Positions 22,391 to 35,395 of a DNA stretch of 64,000 nucleotides are shown in pieces. Origin of the DNA: Xanthoparmelia taractica (lineage: Eukaryota > Ascomycota > Lecanoromycetes > Lecanorales > Parmeliaceae); the NCBI GenBank assembly GCA_033085395.1, contig JANQBS010000050.1, positions 154,792 to 218,791 on the forward strand, written 5' to 3'. Under the pieces are notes generated by a model. It was not told the origin of the DNA. It worked only from the letters and a program-made list of their open reading frames with translations, and searched no databases. Every line of letters starts with the position of its first letter. Position 1 is the stretch's first letter. The position numbers were made by a program, and so were the translations under genes.

Positions 22391-25300
22391 TGTGGGCGTT
22401 CTCTGAAGAAGGAACAACAGGCAACGTTGAAATCATGTAGAAGATATATTGTAACTGTGTCGTCAAAGCGCCAAGTAGTGTCTTGGCGAGGCTTGAGCGC
22501 TTGGAATATTCGAAATCTTTCCATTCTGTCGCTGTGTTGTCTGTAATGGTATAGAAGATCGATTGCTATCAAGAGGGCTACTATGCTTGCCTGACAAACT
22601 AGCCTAGGCCTAGTATCAGTTGATTGACTTCCATAGGCAAGTTGCCGCCCCCACATTGCATCTGACGTCCTGAAGGTTGTCTTTCTACAATGACCATGAT
22701 TGCTGCAAGAATAAACAACTCTTGGGGAGCTGATCTGTGCAAATCAGAGCAATGCAATAAAACAAATAACAAACCCCTGACCAGGTTTTGCGACGCATGG
22801 ATGGAGCTGGAGAGTACTAGGTACGCCTGGGTGGGGACATGTGGCGCACCAGTGCAGAGACCCATATATCCACAATGCAGAGAAGGCGAAGCCTATCGCA
22901 AAGCGCCAAAAATAAAATGTGTATTTCACAGCAGAGTGGACAGTGAGATCTTGTACGCAGAAGAAATAAAGGCTCCTACCTTCTACGGTAAGGGAATAAA
23001 TGGCGTCGCTGATCAGCCCATGACGAAAGAAAGACCATGGTCCACTGCTGTGTTCATGAAATAACGCTCTGAGAGTTTCGAGCGACAGAACGGCTGGAGA
23101 TTCATTCAACTCTTCTTGCGATTTTGAAGTGACGGAGTACCAAGACTGGACGACCCACCCGGCGTTTGGATGTCAAGCAGAGTAGGTGGGACTTATTCGT
23201 TGCTGATTTCGTGGGGAATGCTTCGTGCGCTTACTTGGAGCGTTTGGGGTTATCCAGCGGCGGACACAGAAGGATGGCAGATGAACTATAAGTAGAGCAA
23301 GGATCGCAATAACGTCATACGGTGGGCTTCTTGCTTCGCGCCTCAATGCCAGGGCCAACACTCCTTAATACTTCCTTTCAGCGCTACGAAGTTGTAGCGC
23401 CAAGGTGTTCAACAGCAGCTGTAAATCTATCAAGACCCAACGGTAGTCCTCCTTTACCAAGGGTGCAAATTTCTGGAACAACTTCGGATAGCACCCTACA
23501 ATAAACGCGTAATCCTTCGGAGTATTTTCGGGGTGTTTACTTGAATCAAAATACTTTAGCAGGAGGCGATCTGGTCATGAATTCTTTTCCGTACGAAAGA
23601 ATCTACGCGTGGCTCGGCTTCGCCTTTGCGCCTCTCACTCGTGTATCTTCACGACCAGATTATTGTCATTCTTTATGTTGACCGTACCACGGTGTTGGCT
23701 GTAAACCTCTCTATGATTGATCCCATATCGGTGTTCATATCTCGGAATGTCTCTTTCCTTGTCCATTATGTGACAGCGATAGGTGCGGCTGATGTATGGA
23801 CCTTCGCCGTTCGAACCCAGTATGATCCGAGAAAGCGTTGGTCCGGTCTTGATCGCCAAACTAACGCTCTGCAGTCCGGATGGCTCAGGGCTAGAGCTCT
23901 AAAGGTGTCTTTCTGATGGTCCCATTCCCGTGAAAAATACGGTAAAGTAAACCACCTGACGCGCCAGCCACCCATGAGGCCGTACTCTTCATTCACACAC
24001 TTGGTGACGTCCAGAGTTGAGGCTACAGCGCGTCACCTCCCCGCGTCACACGACATATGGCCCTGAGGCAGTCGACCTTATTCCCACATTTGATGGAACT
24101 CCGGCGGCGCGACCCATCCCGGTGGAGCAATGTCGGCGCCGCACTCAATCTGCCAGGTATCGACCGAACGGTTGCCGAGTGTTGGGGTTGAGATGCTGCG
24201 GTTGAGCTGTATTGATGTGATCCGCTAGAAGGGACTTGTAGCGTTCGGTTGGGTTGGAAGCAATTATGCGGTTTGGGGGAAGAGCAAGAGCGCTGACCAA
24301 GATGAACAGCCAATGCCCAGCGTGGTAAGTGAGGATACCATAGCTGTGAGATCCAATGGCGCACTGTTACGTTGATGGATTTGTCACTATGAAGAGAAAG
24401 AGAAGGTGTCGGCTATTGTACTGTCAAGACATGAGCCACGCAAATGTAAATAAAAGGACCATGACATATGTCGTAGGATTAGGCATTGTTACCGATTGCC
24501 AGTGACCGCGAAGGGCGATCCAGCCAAACTGAGCTGTAAAGATAGTCCCAGGGATACGAGTTCTATAGGAGTGAACATGCGAGAAAAGATAAGAGGGAAA
24601 GTAGAGTGATATAAAGTCATGAGCGTGTTGAGGTTTGAATCAAGAAAGGGTGGGGTTTAGGTTGATTGAAGCGTTCGCGACAGTGCATGATGCAGGTATG
24701 GGAGTAGCCGCATCGCTTACCCGAGGGCGTCTTTGACCCAGCAAAGTGACGTGCGACAGCTCAGAGACGTTGGCAGGTCGAGGGTTAGATGGTTCTCTCG
24801 TGACCACAAAGTGATGTTTGATCATCAATGAAAATGTCGTACAGGAATGTTTCTCCAAATGAGGCTTCTGTAAGACGGTGTCATCGTTTACTAGGTTTTA
24901 TTTTTATTGGGGGTGGGATAGCCCACGTCAGGAGCTGACTCACTGCATACATGTGGGATTCGGACTTGTCCTATCTCAAGCGCAACACGCAGGGACCCAG
25001 AATACTTCTACTGCCAGCGTACATACCTCATACTAAGCCACGTAGTGGTGTACTAGAAGAAGCCCCGTGCATGGGAAGGTAAGAATTTCTGGTTAGGCAA
25101 GAGCGACAAGTCAGCCACGGCTACATTTGTAGCGAAAAGCTCCACACTTAAGACGACGGATTTATGCGTCTTCCATCGGGTCAAGCAGGATTACGTGTGC
25201 AAGGGCAGAGACTTGTGCTGTTCCAAGCATAGTGTGCCCTCTATCATCAAATGGCTACTTGTACGGGCGACGCATAGAAGCTAGGGGTGGACATTGTCTT

Positions 25301-26404
25301 TCTTCGCTCATTGTACATTGTAAGATCTTATGTAGGAGTATTCGATGTAGCACAAGTTGACACGATTACTACGGGTTAAAACTCTGTCATGACGTGAAGA
25401 CTATCGTTTAGGATGATTATCGAGGTACTTCTATCTTTGGTTAGAGGATAGATCGGTTCGCCGCCATGCGAACAGATAGGGGATAAACGGCGGACATTTA
25501 CGTCGAGACGCAGAATGCAGAATGCAGAGACGCCGAAGTAGAAGAAGAAGAAACAAGTGAAGCGGGTCCAGTCCGAGAATAGCAAGTGGGGAACGCGTAC
25601 CTGACCCAAGCGAGAAACGGCCCCTGAACTTGGTCATCCCGCTAAGCTTATTCCGGACTTGGAGCGGACCCACTCTCGTCCGCTTTTTCACCTTTTACCC
25701 CTGGCGATCTCCCAAAAGGGGAAATGTAGAATTCCACACGCTGTTTGTTTTTCTTGTTTTTTCTTCCATTTTTTATAATTGACTAGATAAGGTAGGTAGT
25801 TCACTGCTCTCCATGTATAAGAATATCATGTTCTGGATCCATCATATCTGTCATATTTATAGCTACCGGACTCTGAGCTGTCCCGTGGGCTACTCGGCCG
25901 TCAGGAGGGTAAGAAAAGGCGGTAAAAAAGAATACTTGGTTGAAATAAGAATCAATGATTGGATGAATTATGGGCGAGTTGGAAGCAGGGATGACGCGCT
26001 AAAGACCACCGACAACCCAAACCTGCAATCACCCCTGCCAAGCCGTAATCTCGTACAAAAATAATAATATTCTTTCTCTCCCCCATTCCCAATTCCCCCC
26101 CCCCGTCCCTTCCTGCATTATCACCATCCTATCCCATTTCTTTTTCTTTTCAACCGTTTTACTCGCATATACCACACATATACGCTCGTTACACTCACTT
26201 ACACTCCCTCTCAATCCCACATTCACTACATAGCTTCAGAGGTCATTCATTTTCCTCTTTGCATTTACAATCCTCCTTGTCATTCCGCTTACTTACAATA
26301 CAATACTACTACTAATATTTTAATCATCTTCCTCTTTATTCTCCCACCCGACTTTCCACATTCCCCCAAGACAACCCCAACCAAACCCCCCCCAAACAAT
26401 CAAC
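22391..26404. other. 4-kb spacer, no supported gene
   Basis: At 22934-23361 on the minus strand two open segments with splice-like ends (CCAAG|GTAAGC near 23235) look faintly gene-like, but the phases do not join. 23600-24400 holds only overlapping shadow frames. 24900-26400 is AT/CT-rich with short homopolymers (C10 at 26095-26104) and must hold the long promoter and leader of the PIR-like gene. Confidence 0.35.
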
Positions 26405-27287
26405 ATGAAGTACGCAGTTGCTCTCTCCGCCCTGGCAGCAGCCACTCTCGTCTCAGCACAGTCACCAGACGGATGCTCTGGCGATTTCGAGGGCAACTTC
26501 GAATTCAACCCCGTACCCATCTCGGGCGCCTCCAAGCGTGACGTCGCCCCCTTGCACAAGGTAAATCAAAGCCGCATCTGCGACCATCTGGTGAAAATCG
26601 TACTGACTGCCATCTCAGCGAACCACCTGCACCGCCGAGCCCTATAGCACCCTCCAAGGCGGTGTCCTGACAGACCAATGCAAGCGGACTGGCGAAATCG
26701 TTGCCAACGCCCAGTTCCAGTACGATCTACATCTACAGGTCGATGCCATCAACACTGGCGGCTTCTCCATCTGCAAAAATAATACTCTTGCCATTGCCGG
26801 AAGCGCCGTCTTCTATCACTGCTTGAGCGGCTCCTTCTACAACCTTTATGATAAAAGCCTCGGCGCCCAATGCTCCCCCGTCTACCTGGAAATCATTCCC
26901 TGCGATCTTCCGTCTGATGTCGGTTCCGATTGCCCTGCCGACACTCCCACCTCGGTCACTCGCTCATCCTCGTCATCCTCCGCTTTGAGCACACTGGCAA
27001 CCTCGAGCGCTTCAAGCACCCCAGCTGCAGTCACCTCGGCTCCAGTCACCTCTGCGGCTGTCTCTGCCCCAGCGGCTCCTATCGTGACCGTCTCGATGCC
27101 ATACAGCTACCCAGCGGGCAATGCCACTGCACCCTCCACCGCTACCGGCACCGTCTCTTCGGGAATAAGCACCGGCACCGCCACGACTTCGCCAATTGCC
27201 TTTCAGGGTGGAGCAGCGAGCCTTGCAATGGGTGGCAAGCTCCTAGTTTCGGCCGTCGCTATCGCCGCATTGGCTTTCTTGGCTTAA
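26405..27287 (+). CDS. PIR-like cell-wall protein with a predicted GPI anchor
   Basis: Exon 1 (26405-26560) and exon 2 (26619-27287), separated by a 58-bp intron with a CTGAC branch site, encode 274 aa. Residues 1-19 (MKYAVALSALAAATLVSA) form a signal peptide. An SKRDV dibasic site near residue 44 resembles the Kex2 site of PIR proteins. The core (GGVLTDQCKRTGEIVANAQFQ, GGFSICKNNTLAIAGSAVFY, CLSGSFYNLYD) resembles the C-terminal cysteine domain of Pir/Cwp-type mannoproteins. A Ser/Thr/Ala-rich stalk of about 80 residues follows, then a hydrophobic tail (LLVSAVAIAALAFLA) without further residues, typical of a GPI signal. The product is probably a heavily O-mannosylated surface protein linked to glucan or the membrane. 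An unspliced reading stops soon after exon 1. Confidence 0.88.
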
Positions 27288-28615
27288 TTTTCCTACATTC
27301 GAATTGACGACAATGGGGAGGAAGCATTTCTAATTCGATATATCGGGCAATGCATTGGGGATATGGTATGGGGATTACGTATGGGGACGGGCTATAATTT
27401 GCGATAATAGATGAGACCATTTTCGATACACTCCAACGTTTTTACCCAGACCGTGCCATGCACGCATAGTCCAGTCTCAAAACTCACACGCAACGTCTAA
27501 TGCGACTATTCTCTTCGTTTCTTGCTTTATGAGCTCGTCTGTTCTATTTACGCGCGTTATCGTTCCAGCCTGTGGCTCCTTTTCTTTTTGTTTCCTTGAA
27601 AAGCAAGATATTTTCGATCAAAGGGAGTCCGCTCCCATTGATGAAACAGCGGCGGCAGCACGACAACACTTCCCCAATGTATCTTTCCTGCATTGAGGAA
27701 GCCGAGCTACTTGCCATCTCCATGCGCACCCTGATTCCCTCTTCGCCCAGAAAACGTCCGCTTTCATATGTCAACCATTTCAGACTACTCCATCTCCGCC
27801 ACTTGCAATTCGCAAAAGAAATCATATCTATTCGCTGCACGACACAGTCCACCCCAAAAATACCCATCTCCGAGCTCTCCACCACTGTTGTTGCGGTTAC
27901 CGTTACCGCATCGTCATTGTACTGTCTTTCCCGTCTGCATCCTCGGCTACGGCATCGAAAGTATGCGGCTGATAACGTTGGCCGATGGCTGATTGTCTAG
28001 CATGGATCTTGTGAAGTGAGAGGAGGGAAACGGATAGGAGACGAGAAAGAGCCGTGAAGCTGAGGGTGAGGCTGAGGGTGAGAATACGGTTTGTACGTTG
28101 CCTCGTAACTATGACGAGCATGGGGTGAAGCTAGTGGCTTTGGGTACACTAAGACAGCGAAGTAGGGGACAATACTGCAAGTCCCCTTGCTTTTCCTAGC
28201 GTGGTCGTGTTAGCGAGGAATGGATCTTGGTGAGATCTGGTCTTTGTTCAATCAAACGCCCTAGCACCCGAGATCCATCACGTACCTGCATTTGAGGCAG
28301 GTACAAGATCTTGAGTTTCTCGAACAGCGCATCATTTGATGCACAGCGTGAACGTCGTCCTCGTCGTGCCCAGGTTCGTTCACCCGAGTCGACGGCCACG
28401 TGTCGTAAGTATGACAATTGTTTGCTTTCTTCTGCTCCTTTCTTTCGATCTCCCAAACTCCCCCTCCCCCTCGTCCCCCCCGCCCTACTTTTTTTTCTTC
28501 CCTTTTCCCATTCCCAAATCTCGACATTGATACAATCCACACAGCGCCAAACCCGCCCCCTCTTTATCCCTTCCTTTTCTCTTCTGATCTTCATACTTTT
28601 TTTTTTTTGGCCCCG
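27288..28615. other. Spacer rich in CT, no supported gene
   Basis: Frames at 27544-28000 on both strands are complementary shadows without motifs. From about 28430 to 28610 the plus strand is strongly pyrimidine-rich (CCTCCCC, TTTTTTCTTCCC, T10), continuous with the leader of the next gene. Confidence 0.4.
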
Positions 28616-29234
28616 ATGAACAAACCTCCCCCCACTCATCTCGTTCCCTCCAAGCAGAGAGAGAAGACAAAAGAGAAAGGGAAGAAACCCCTCCTTACGT
28701 CTGCGCCCATGCGCCCCACGGCCCTCGAAGCCAAGATTGAAAAGGCGATTGCGGAATACCACATGTTGCCCACGGCGGACCAGCTCGCCAAGCTGGAGCA
28801 GATTTTACTGGTGTATGCGGGCGGGGACGAGCATAAGGTGGAGGGGTATAAGTTGGTTTATATGGCGCTTGTACGTCTCCCTCCCTCCCTTGCTTTCTTT
28901 CTCTCTCCCGCCCTGTCCCTGTCCCTGTCCCTGTCCCTTTCTCCCTGTCCCTCCCTCTCCGCCTGTCCTTATCTCTCTCCCTCTCCCCCCAACGTGCAAA
29001 ATGGGGGACTTCAATATCAATGACGAGGCGTATGGACAGGTCTCAGCCCAACAGCGCCTCCACGAACTCGATCAGCTCCAGCGCACACTCATGCTCCGCA
29101 ACGCGCCCGAGATCACGGATTTGTTTCAGAAAATCAATCGGGATGTGGAGGAGTTGACGGAACTCATTTTCCCGAACGATAAGGCTATGGCGTGTGAGCT
29201 TGTGAGGGAGGAGTATGCTTGTCAGGCGCAGTGA
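28616..29234 (+). CDS. Small helical protein of unknown function
   Basis: Exon 1 (28616-28870) and exon 2 (29040-29234) give 149 aa. The first part is a Lys-rich tail; an in-frame ATG at 28709 (MRPTALEAKIEKAIAEYHML) may be the real start and would give 118 aa. The rest is helical and acidic (LAKLEQILLVYAGGDEHKVEGY..., LHELDQLQRTLMLRNAPEITDLFQKI). The intron (28871-29039, 169 bp, GTACGT...GGACAG) is almost pure pyrimidine and contains (TGTCCC)4. An intronless start at GDFNIND in the later frame was considered, but the phase-0 splice joins two strongly coding-like exons. I do not recognise the family. No signal or membrane segment. Confidence 0.6.
28874..28995 (+). repeat. Polypyrimidine tract with (TGTCCC)4 microsatellite in an intron
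   Basis: Nearly every base of this intron segment is C or T, with CCCTCCCTCCC and four TGTCCC units at about 28914-28938. Such tracts can form triplex (H-DNA) structures and mutate easily. Confidence 0.8.
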
Positions 29235-32193
29235 TGGGAATGGGGGTTAGGGGGAGAGGGAAGGAGGGGAGAGGTGGGGGGGAGGAAGGGGAGTGGGGGA
29301 GGAGAGGGGGTGAGGGAGGAGGGAGGATGGCTTTTATGTGCCATTTGCCTCATTTCTCAGTAGTTACTTTTTCGCCATCGCCTGGTGCCTTTCTCGCAAC
29401 CTTTTCTTGCAAGTTTGCTGGTGCAATATCTACAACGTCCCCCCCCCCATCCTTCCCCCCATTTTCCCCGGCTTCCCATTGTTGAAAGTCCCATTCCATT
29501 CGAGACCACTTCATCCATCCATTCATTCATTCATTTATCTATTGGTTGATGCTTGGAGCTTGCAGCTCTCTGCTTTTAGGTTTTGGGTTTGAACAAAGGA
29601 CCTTTTTCTGGTAGGGGCGTTGATGGGGCTCTGGTACTGGCGCAGTTGAAGTGAAGTGGACGTTTATGGGTGGTGTTTTTTAGGAGGGTTGGGGGGGATG
29701 GTCGATGGGAGGATGGGTTTGAGAGTTGAGTGAGGGGGATGGGGTTGCTGGGGGTTGATGGGGTGGTGTGCGAGGGGGATTTGATGCGCGCGGGGGGGAA
29801 GGGGAGGGGTGGTGGTAATGATGGGATGGATGATAGGATGGTGCGTTATGGATTGTGCATTGTGTATTATGCGTTAATGAGATGGTGCATGCATGCGTTG
29901 CCGGTGATGCGGATTGCGGGGGGGAATAGATTCGATCAAAGCATGGCTTTTTTTTTTTTTTTGGTTTGATGTGGTTGCCTATGTTTTGGATGTGCAAGGG
30001 ATGATCTGGGATTCGTCTGGCTGCTCGCTAAAGTGTAAGAGCTTAGTTATTCTTCCTTGCGTTCTTTCCCCCCTGAAATAGCTCGATCGTGCGGGTGTAT
30101 ATTGGGTTGGGCTTGGGTTTGGGTTTGCGTGGCGGATTGCGGAAAGTGGGTACTGATATCAGGGTATGTATCATTCTTACTACTTGCTGTGCCGTTAAGG
30201 TAGATACCGAGACAAATCCCTTTCGATGGAATTAGTGATATGGCGCTGTCAGAATGGCTTGAAAAATTAGAATGAGATGAGATGGGGTAGCAAAGCTGAG
30301 AAGTCCTACAAACCTCCTAAGATTCCCTCAAAGCGCGACTAATTAGCATCAACCGGAATCTCCATCTCTCCCTCCATCTCTATCTATCTCTATTCGAGCA
30401 TTTATGCGCTCCCTCCGCCGTCTGTGTCTATACTACCTCCTACTACTACCTCCTACCATCATAATCGTCCTACACGCACGAATTTGCAGATATAAATACT
30501 ACCGGTAATAGTGCCTCACGCGCATAAACGGCGCTCGAGGTCCAGCTCTCTAGGTATAGGTCTAGCATCTCGTGCGTATCTGACCGTCTGATATGGATTC
30601 CGAGAAGTGGGGGCTAGGGGTAGGGGTAGGGGGAAGGGTAGAGAGGATTTTTGTGGTTGAGTTGTAGCGAGAGTGTATGGGTAGTGTGGTTGATGGATGG
30701 TTGACGGGGTGGGAGATTGGATGGGATTGGGTGGTAGGGGAAGGGGAGGGAAGGAGAGGGGAGGGGGAAAGGAGGGGGAATATGGATGGATTTGGAGGTG
30801 GAGAGGAGATGATGGGATAGGAGAGGATGGGAGAGTGGGTTTGTGGGGGGAGAGGTGGGGGGAAAGGACGGGATGGGGGAGATAACGACGTTGAGATTAT
30901 GTTGGGATAGATGATGATGTTGATGCTGATGTCGTTGTGGATGTTGATGTTGTTGGTCTTGTTGATGGTGATTTTGAAGAAGCAGACGAAGGGAAATTTG
31001 CTGGAGGAGAGGGTTTCCAAGGATGAACACTGTTGTAAGACATGGTATGAGTTGGATCAGGAGAGTTTTTTTTTTCGAGGGGGCAGAATCGACAATTTGG
31101 ATAATAGAAGAAGGGCGTGGGGCGAAAATCTTCAGAGATCCCCTCGTCGTCGCTCCGCGGCACTGAATTTTCTGGGGAAAAGCGAGGAATTACATCAATA
31201 AAGCTCGGATCACTAAAAACAGCACATTACCGACTCATCGACTCAGTCTCGGTCAGCAAAAGGGAGTGCCTACCTTACCTACTTTCTCACTGACTCTCGG
31301 CGTATCTTCCGCACCACCGCTCCTTTGTTCTTCACTCACTCGCGCAGGCTTTGTTTCTGGCCAAAGCTCAAATGTGCGTTTTGTCGGAGTCGCAAGCTGA
31401 GTCTTTTTAGCTCGAATATCTCGGTAGAGCATAAGAAGGAGAAGAGCTCGGACATGCCATAAAGATCTCCGCAACGAAGGTTGCCACGCTAGAATTGCAC
31501 ACCCCGACTGATCATCAACGGCTTTTGAGGAAAGTCGCGGAATTTTGGGGGATCTTATATGAGGTTTGAAGAAGATATGATCCAAATTTTGTAGACGTTT
31601 GTATCGGTGTATATTCAGCTAACGATCTTTGAGAATTGCATACTCTGATGGTGGTTTTGGCAAACGATCCCCTTTTTTGGCGTGGCCACCTTCACTTTTA
31701 TCCACCTTCGGTGGCTCTCGTCAGTATTCGAAAGAGCGCACGCGCTTAGCTCGCTAGGATTAGTGTCGACTGAGGTGGTTGGTCGGGAAAAGATTAGTAT
31801 AGGCTTAGGGAAAAAGGAGGACTTTTGTTGTGGCTGTGAAGATGGTAAGTCTTTTGGGCAAGACTATAAAGTGTCAGAAAAGAATATCGGAAAGTTAGGG
31901 CTATTCCGAATGCTCTGTTTGGGAAGACTTTCAAGAGAGATTACGAGTTTTTCGAAGACCCGGAAAGAGGCTCAGGGGCTCAAAGGTATTGTGGATTCTG
32001 CGATTGAAAGCTCGTCGAGGGTTGGGAGACGAACATGGTGATGAGGGGACGTGAAAGAAAAGCGCTGCGGGACCAGGGTGAAGATCCTGGATTCGTTGCC
32101 TGAGGGATGGGTGCTTGCTAATCAAGGTATCAAGGTGTAGTGTTGTGTACTCATCGGACTCTTGCGTTCGCCTCCATTGATCAATTCATCTTT
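29235..32193. other. 3-kb gene-free spacer with long polypurine stretches
   Basis: The plus strand from 29240 to 29330 and from 30600 to 30890 is dominated by GGGA/GGGGA strings, with runs of G and T10-T17 elsewhere. All longer frames are low-complexity (Gly/Arg or Pro/Ser) and result from the base skew. A frame at 31682-32041 has no motif. 32,050-32,193 is the 3' flank of the permease gene. Confidence 0.45.
30608..30641 (+). repeat. G-rich GGGGTA-like repeat
   Basis: Five runs of three to five G separated by two or three bases (gggggctaggggtaggggta then gggggaagggtag) resemble the fungal telomere unit TTAGGG only loosely. The string has the composition of a G-quadruplex former. Confidence 0.55.
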
Positions 32194-34474
32194 CTACGTT
32201 ACTTTTCTTACCGCGCCAACAGAATCTGACCTTGGGCCGTTCTTCAGTGCCACACCTGGCCCAGCGTCTCGCTCCACCAACGGCCCCTTATATTGCCTCT
32301 TCCCCCATACGTAATAGTACACGATGCTAAATGCAATCACGGCAAACGTCATCAGTACGCTGTAATTCATGTTCTCGGCCGTCACTGGCGTCAGCGGCGG
32401 CCAGAAACTCCAGAACAGAACAAAGAGGATGTAGATGCACGCGTAGATGTTGTTGATCACGCCGAAGATCCCGGGTAAGTGCCAAGGGCCCCAGGCGAGT
32501 TGCGGCTCGGCGACTTCGCTTGTGGGATCTGAGGCGGCGAATGCGGCGATCAGATCTGGGATCGTCTCAGAGGTGGAGAAGGAGTAGGTTTGATGCGGTT
32601 GCACTTGTCCGGTTGTGCGGCGCCAGAGGAGTAAGGAGCAGGGGATGAAGTAGGAGGCGTAGAGGCCGGAGGTGGAGAGCGAGACGACGTCTTCGAAGAC
32701 GGTGGAAGAGCCGATGTAGATGAGGGCGAGGAGGGCGGGGATTATGGTCACTAGGGCAATGGCGATTATCGGGATCGAGGCCCGTGGTTCGACCTGAAAG
32801 GTACGTCAATATTGCTCGCATGGCTGGGGAGTAAACACACTTTGCTGATGAATCGATGGAACGGAAGACCCCGATCTCGGGCGAAAGACCATATCATGCG
32901 CGATGCCGTGGCGAGGAATCCGATGACCGCACACCATGCAAGGGCGACTACGATAGAAACCATCACCGTCGCCCCGGCTTTGGATTTGACTCCATCATAG
33001 AAGACTTGAATGAATGGGAAGCCGGTGGGTGACGTCTATGTGGGATGTAAGGCTTAGTCTACTTGAGCTAAGTGGTAGGGCCTTACAAGAACAGATTTTG
33101 GGTCTCCTAGGCAGAAGAGGACCGCGAGCAGCATGGCAAAGCCCATACTACCATTCAGTAACATGGTGGTAAGTATCGCTCTTGGTATATTCAAGGCTGC
33201 ATTTTCAATCTCCTCCGACATCTAGGTTCACTGAGTATAATCTCAAATCACTGAGGGAGGTACTGACATGCACTGCAGCATCCGCGCCTGTGTTGCTTGA
33301 GTGTTAGCATCTGTACCAACAGATCATATCGTAAACTTTGTGCATACCAACGAACGTGGCCACATTGCCAATAAATCCGACGCAATACGACAGTCCCTGT
33401 GTTGGCCAACCTCCCTCATTTAGTACAGTTTTGAATACACTGGCAGCAGATCCATGTGGCGACAGATACACCAATGGCACTATGATGGCAACGAATCCCA
33501 GTATGTGCAGTACCAGGATGATGCCTTCAATCATGGGCAAGAGCCCACTGACCACAGTGTTTATGAAGATTGCGACGGCGAGAACAGCCCAGCATAACAG
33601 GGTTCCCTGCCATTTCTTAGGCTGGTAGCTGTCGCTGTCGAGGATTATCAGGCCTTGCCAGATCGTGCCAACAAAGATACTACCGGTAGCCAGCACCGCT
33701 ATCCAAGCAATGGATGTAAGCCAGCCTGTATCGCGTATTAGCGCAAGAATTTGGACCATGACTCGTCTCTATTCCGTTAGACTGCCTGCCAGAGAAACGA
33801 GGACTCATCTATCACGTCTCTGACCCGTATGAGGAAATTTCATACCTGTTATATAGCTTACGAACCGTCGATACCTGACCGGGGCCAGCATCGACACCCA
33901 GAAGTACTGTCCACCAGCAGTAGGAGCGCTAAGCGTGTGAGATGTGTAGCGCTGAAAAATTGGTATATGGACAGCTTACATGGAGGCCATCTCCGCGATA
34001 ACCATGTAGACGGAGAGGCTAGAGAACCATGAGATGAGAAAACCATAGACCAAACCTGCCGGTCCTCCGCTGTTCAAAGGTCAGAATCTTATCCGACGCT
34101 TCTCGCAATAGATCCTATTCGCTCACTTTTGGAAGGCTTCCTGAAACAGGCTGGTGGACGTCAGCTACTCGCTTGACCGCGGAATGCATTGGACTCACGC
34201 CAAAGCAGTCTCCCACGTCACAAGGATGGTGCAGCTAAAGCCGATGAGAGAAATGAATCCGAAACGTCGCTGCGCGATGCGGTCAGTCAGTACTGAGGAT
34301 TCTGCCAGGCGAGGAGCGTTTGTCGCATGGACGCACTTTCAGAACCTGCTTTTTGCCCAGCCGAGCAAGCGCTTGTTCATCTCGAACTCGACGCCGGGAG
34401 CCGCTGATGTCGGAGTATGGGCTAGAGTAGGAATGAGTGCCGTCTAGATTTTGGAGCTCCACGCTTTGACTCAT
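32194..34474 (-). CDS. APC-superfamily permease (amino acid/GABA/choline type), ten exons
   Basis: Ten exons on the minus strand join in frame to 577 aa: 34474-34337, 34269-34199, 34150-34127, 34069-33980, 33928-33846, 33725-33348, 33287-33268, 33221-33087, 33035-32841, 32793-32194. The N-terminus (RDEQALARLGKKQVLKRRFGF) and the pieces IAPTAGGQY, EEIENAALNIPRAIL, TASRMIWSFARDRGLPF and WGPWHLPG are the signature of the fungal GABA/choline/amino-acid permease group. About 12 transmembrane helices can be seen. It should import an amino compound across the plasma or vacuolar membrane by proton symport; the substrate is not defined by sequence. Introns are 46-120 bp. Exons 3 (24 nt) and 7 (20 nt) are micro-exons, both needed to keep conserved residues (LFQEAFQ and ADAAVH). 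Confidence 0.93.
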
Positions 34475-35395
34475 GTTGCGCACGAGGTTCCTGGCGATCC
34501 AGATTGATTTCAGCAGCAAAATCAATCGCCGTTGGAGATGGCTGTCCCGCTTAATGCTCGCAAGCGGCTTCGGAACCAATCATGAGAAGAATTGAGCAAG
34601 AATATTGGTAGCGCCCAGGCAATGTGTCACTGTGCGGAAGACGTAGAAACGATCAAGTATCGGATACAAAGACACGGAAGACGAGTGAACGATAACGTTA
34701 TACAATGGCTGTAATATTCGCGTGTTACACCTGTATGGATGCCCGGGCATGCGACTAGCGTGCTTTGTGTGCATTGGCCTCTCCGTTCCCCACATCCATG
34801 CAACCTCGGGACTCGAATGCTGACTGCAGAGACTTATGTATGTCTCACCGCCACAGAAATCCAGATCCTGCCAGTTTGAATTTGAGCATGACCACAGACC
34901 AATTGGACGTAGGAGCGAGGAGTGGCAACATGGCACTTCATTCTCTGGTAACAGAGAGCACATAAATGCGGATTCCTCTGCAAGGGCTGCACACTTCTTA
35001 TCGGAGTTGCTGCATTGGTTCTCCAAAATAGCGGTAACCCACCATCTTTGAAAACCATGTCGGTAAGTCCCTGCTCATAATCATCATGACCCGCCTTCTC
35101 CGCTGCACGATGACTGCAGAGGTTCCCTTGTCTCTTGCTCTTATCTGGAAAGCTCTGTGAGACTACATGATTGATTGTACACACGAACTTACTCATCGGA
35201 AAGATGATATCAGAAATAAGTACGCATAGTCTGGGGTAAATTTATTCCAGTTGTATCAAACGGCCAATATTTCATTGCGACGAGCGGTCACTATACTAGC
35301 GTCCGCTGTCGCGTTGCTTAGTCAGAGATGTACCCTTCGTTCTTAAAATTTCAACATAGAATGATATATCGCTCTAGTAAAATCATCATCATTTT
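34475..35395. other. Spacer upstream of the permease gene, no supported gene
   Basis: Minus frames at 34580-35196 contain no motif and overlap plus-strand frames of equal size. The interval includes the permease promoter and the 3' flank of the rhodopsin-domain gene. AT content rises between 35200 and 35395. Confidence 0.4.

Noticed and set aside
22934..23361. A spliced minus-strand gene
   Set aside because: The strong donor near 23235 has no acceptor in matching phase and no ATG lies in the downstream open segment.
28196..28762. A 188-codon minus-strand frame
   Set aside because: It is Arg/Gly/Lys-rich and antisense to a polypyrimidine tract; base skew alone explains the open frame.
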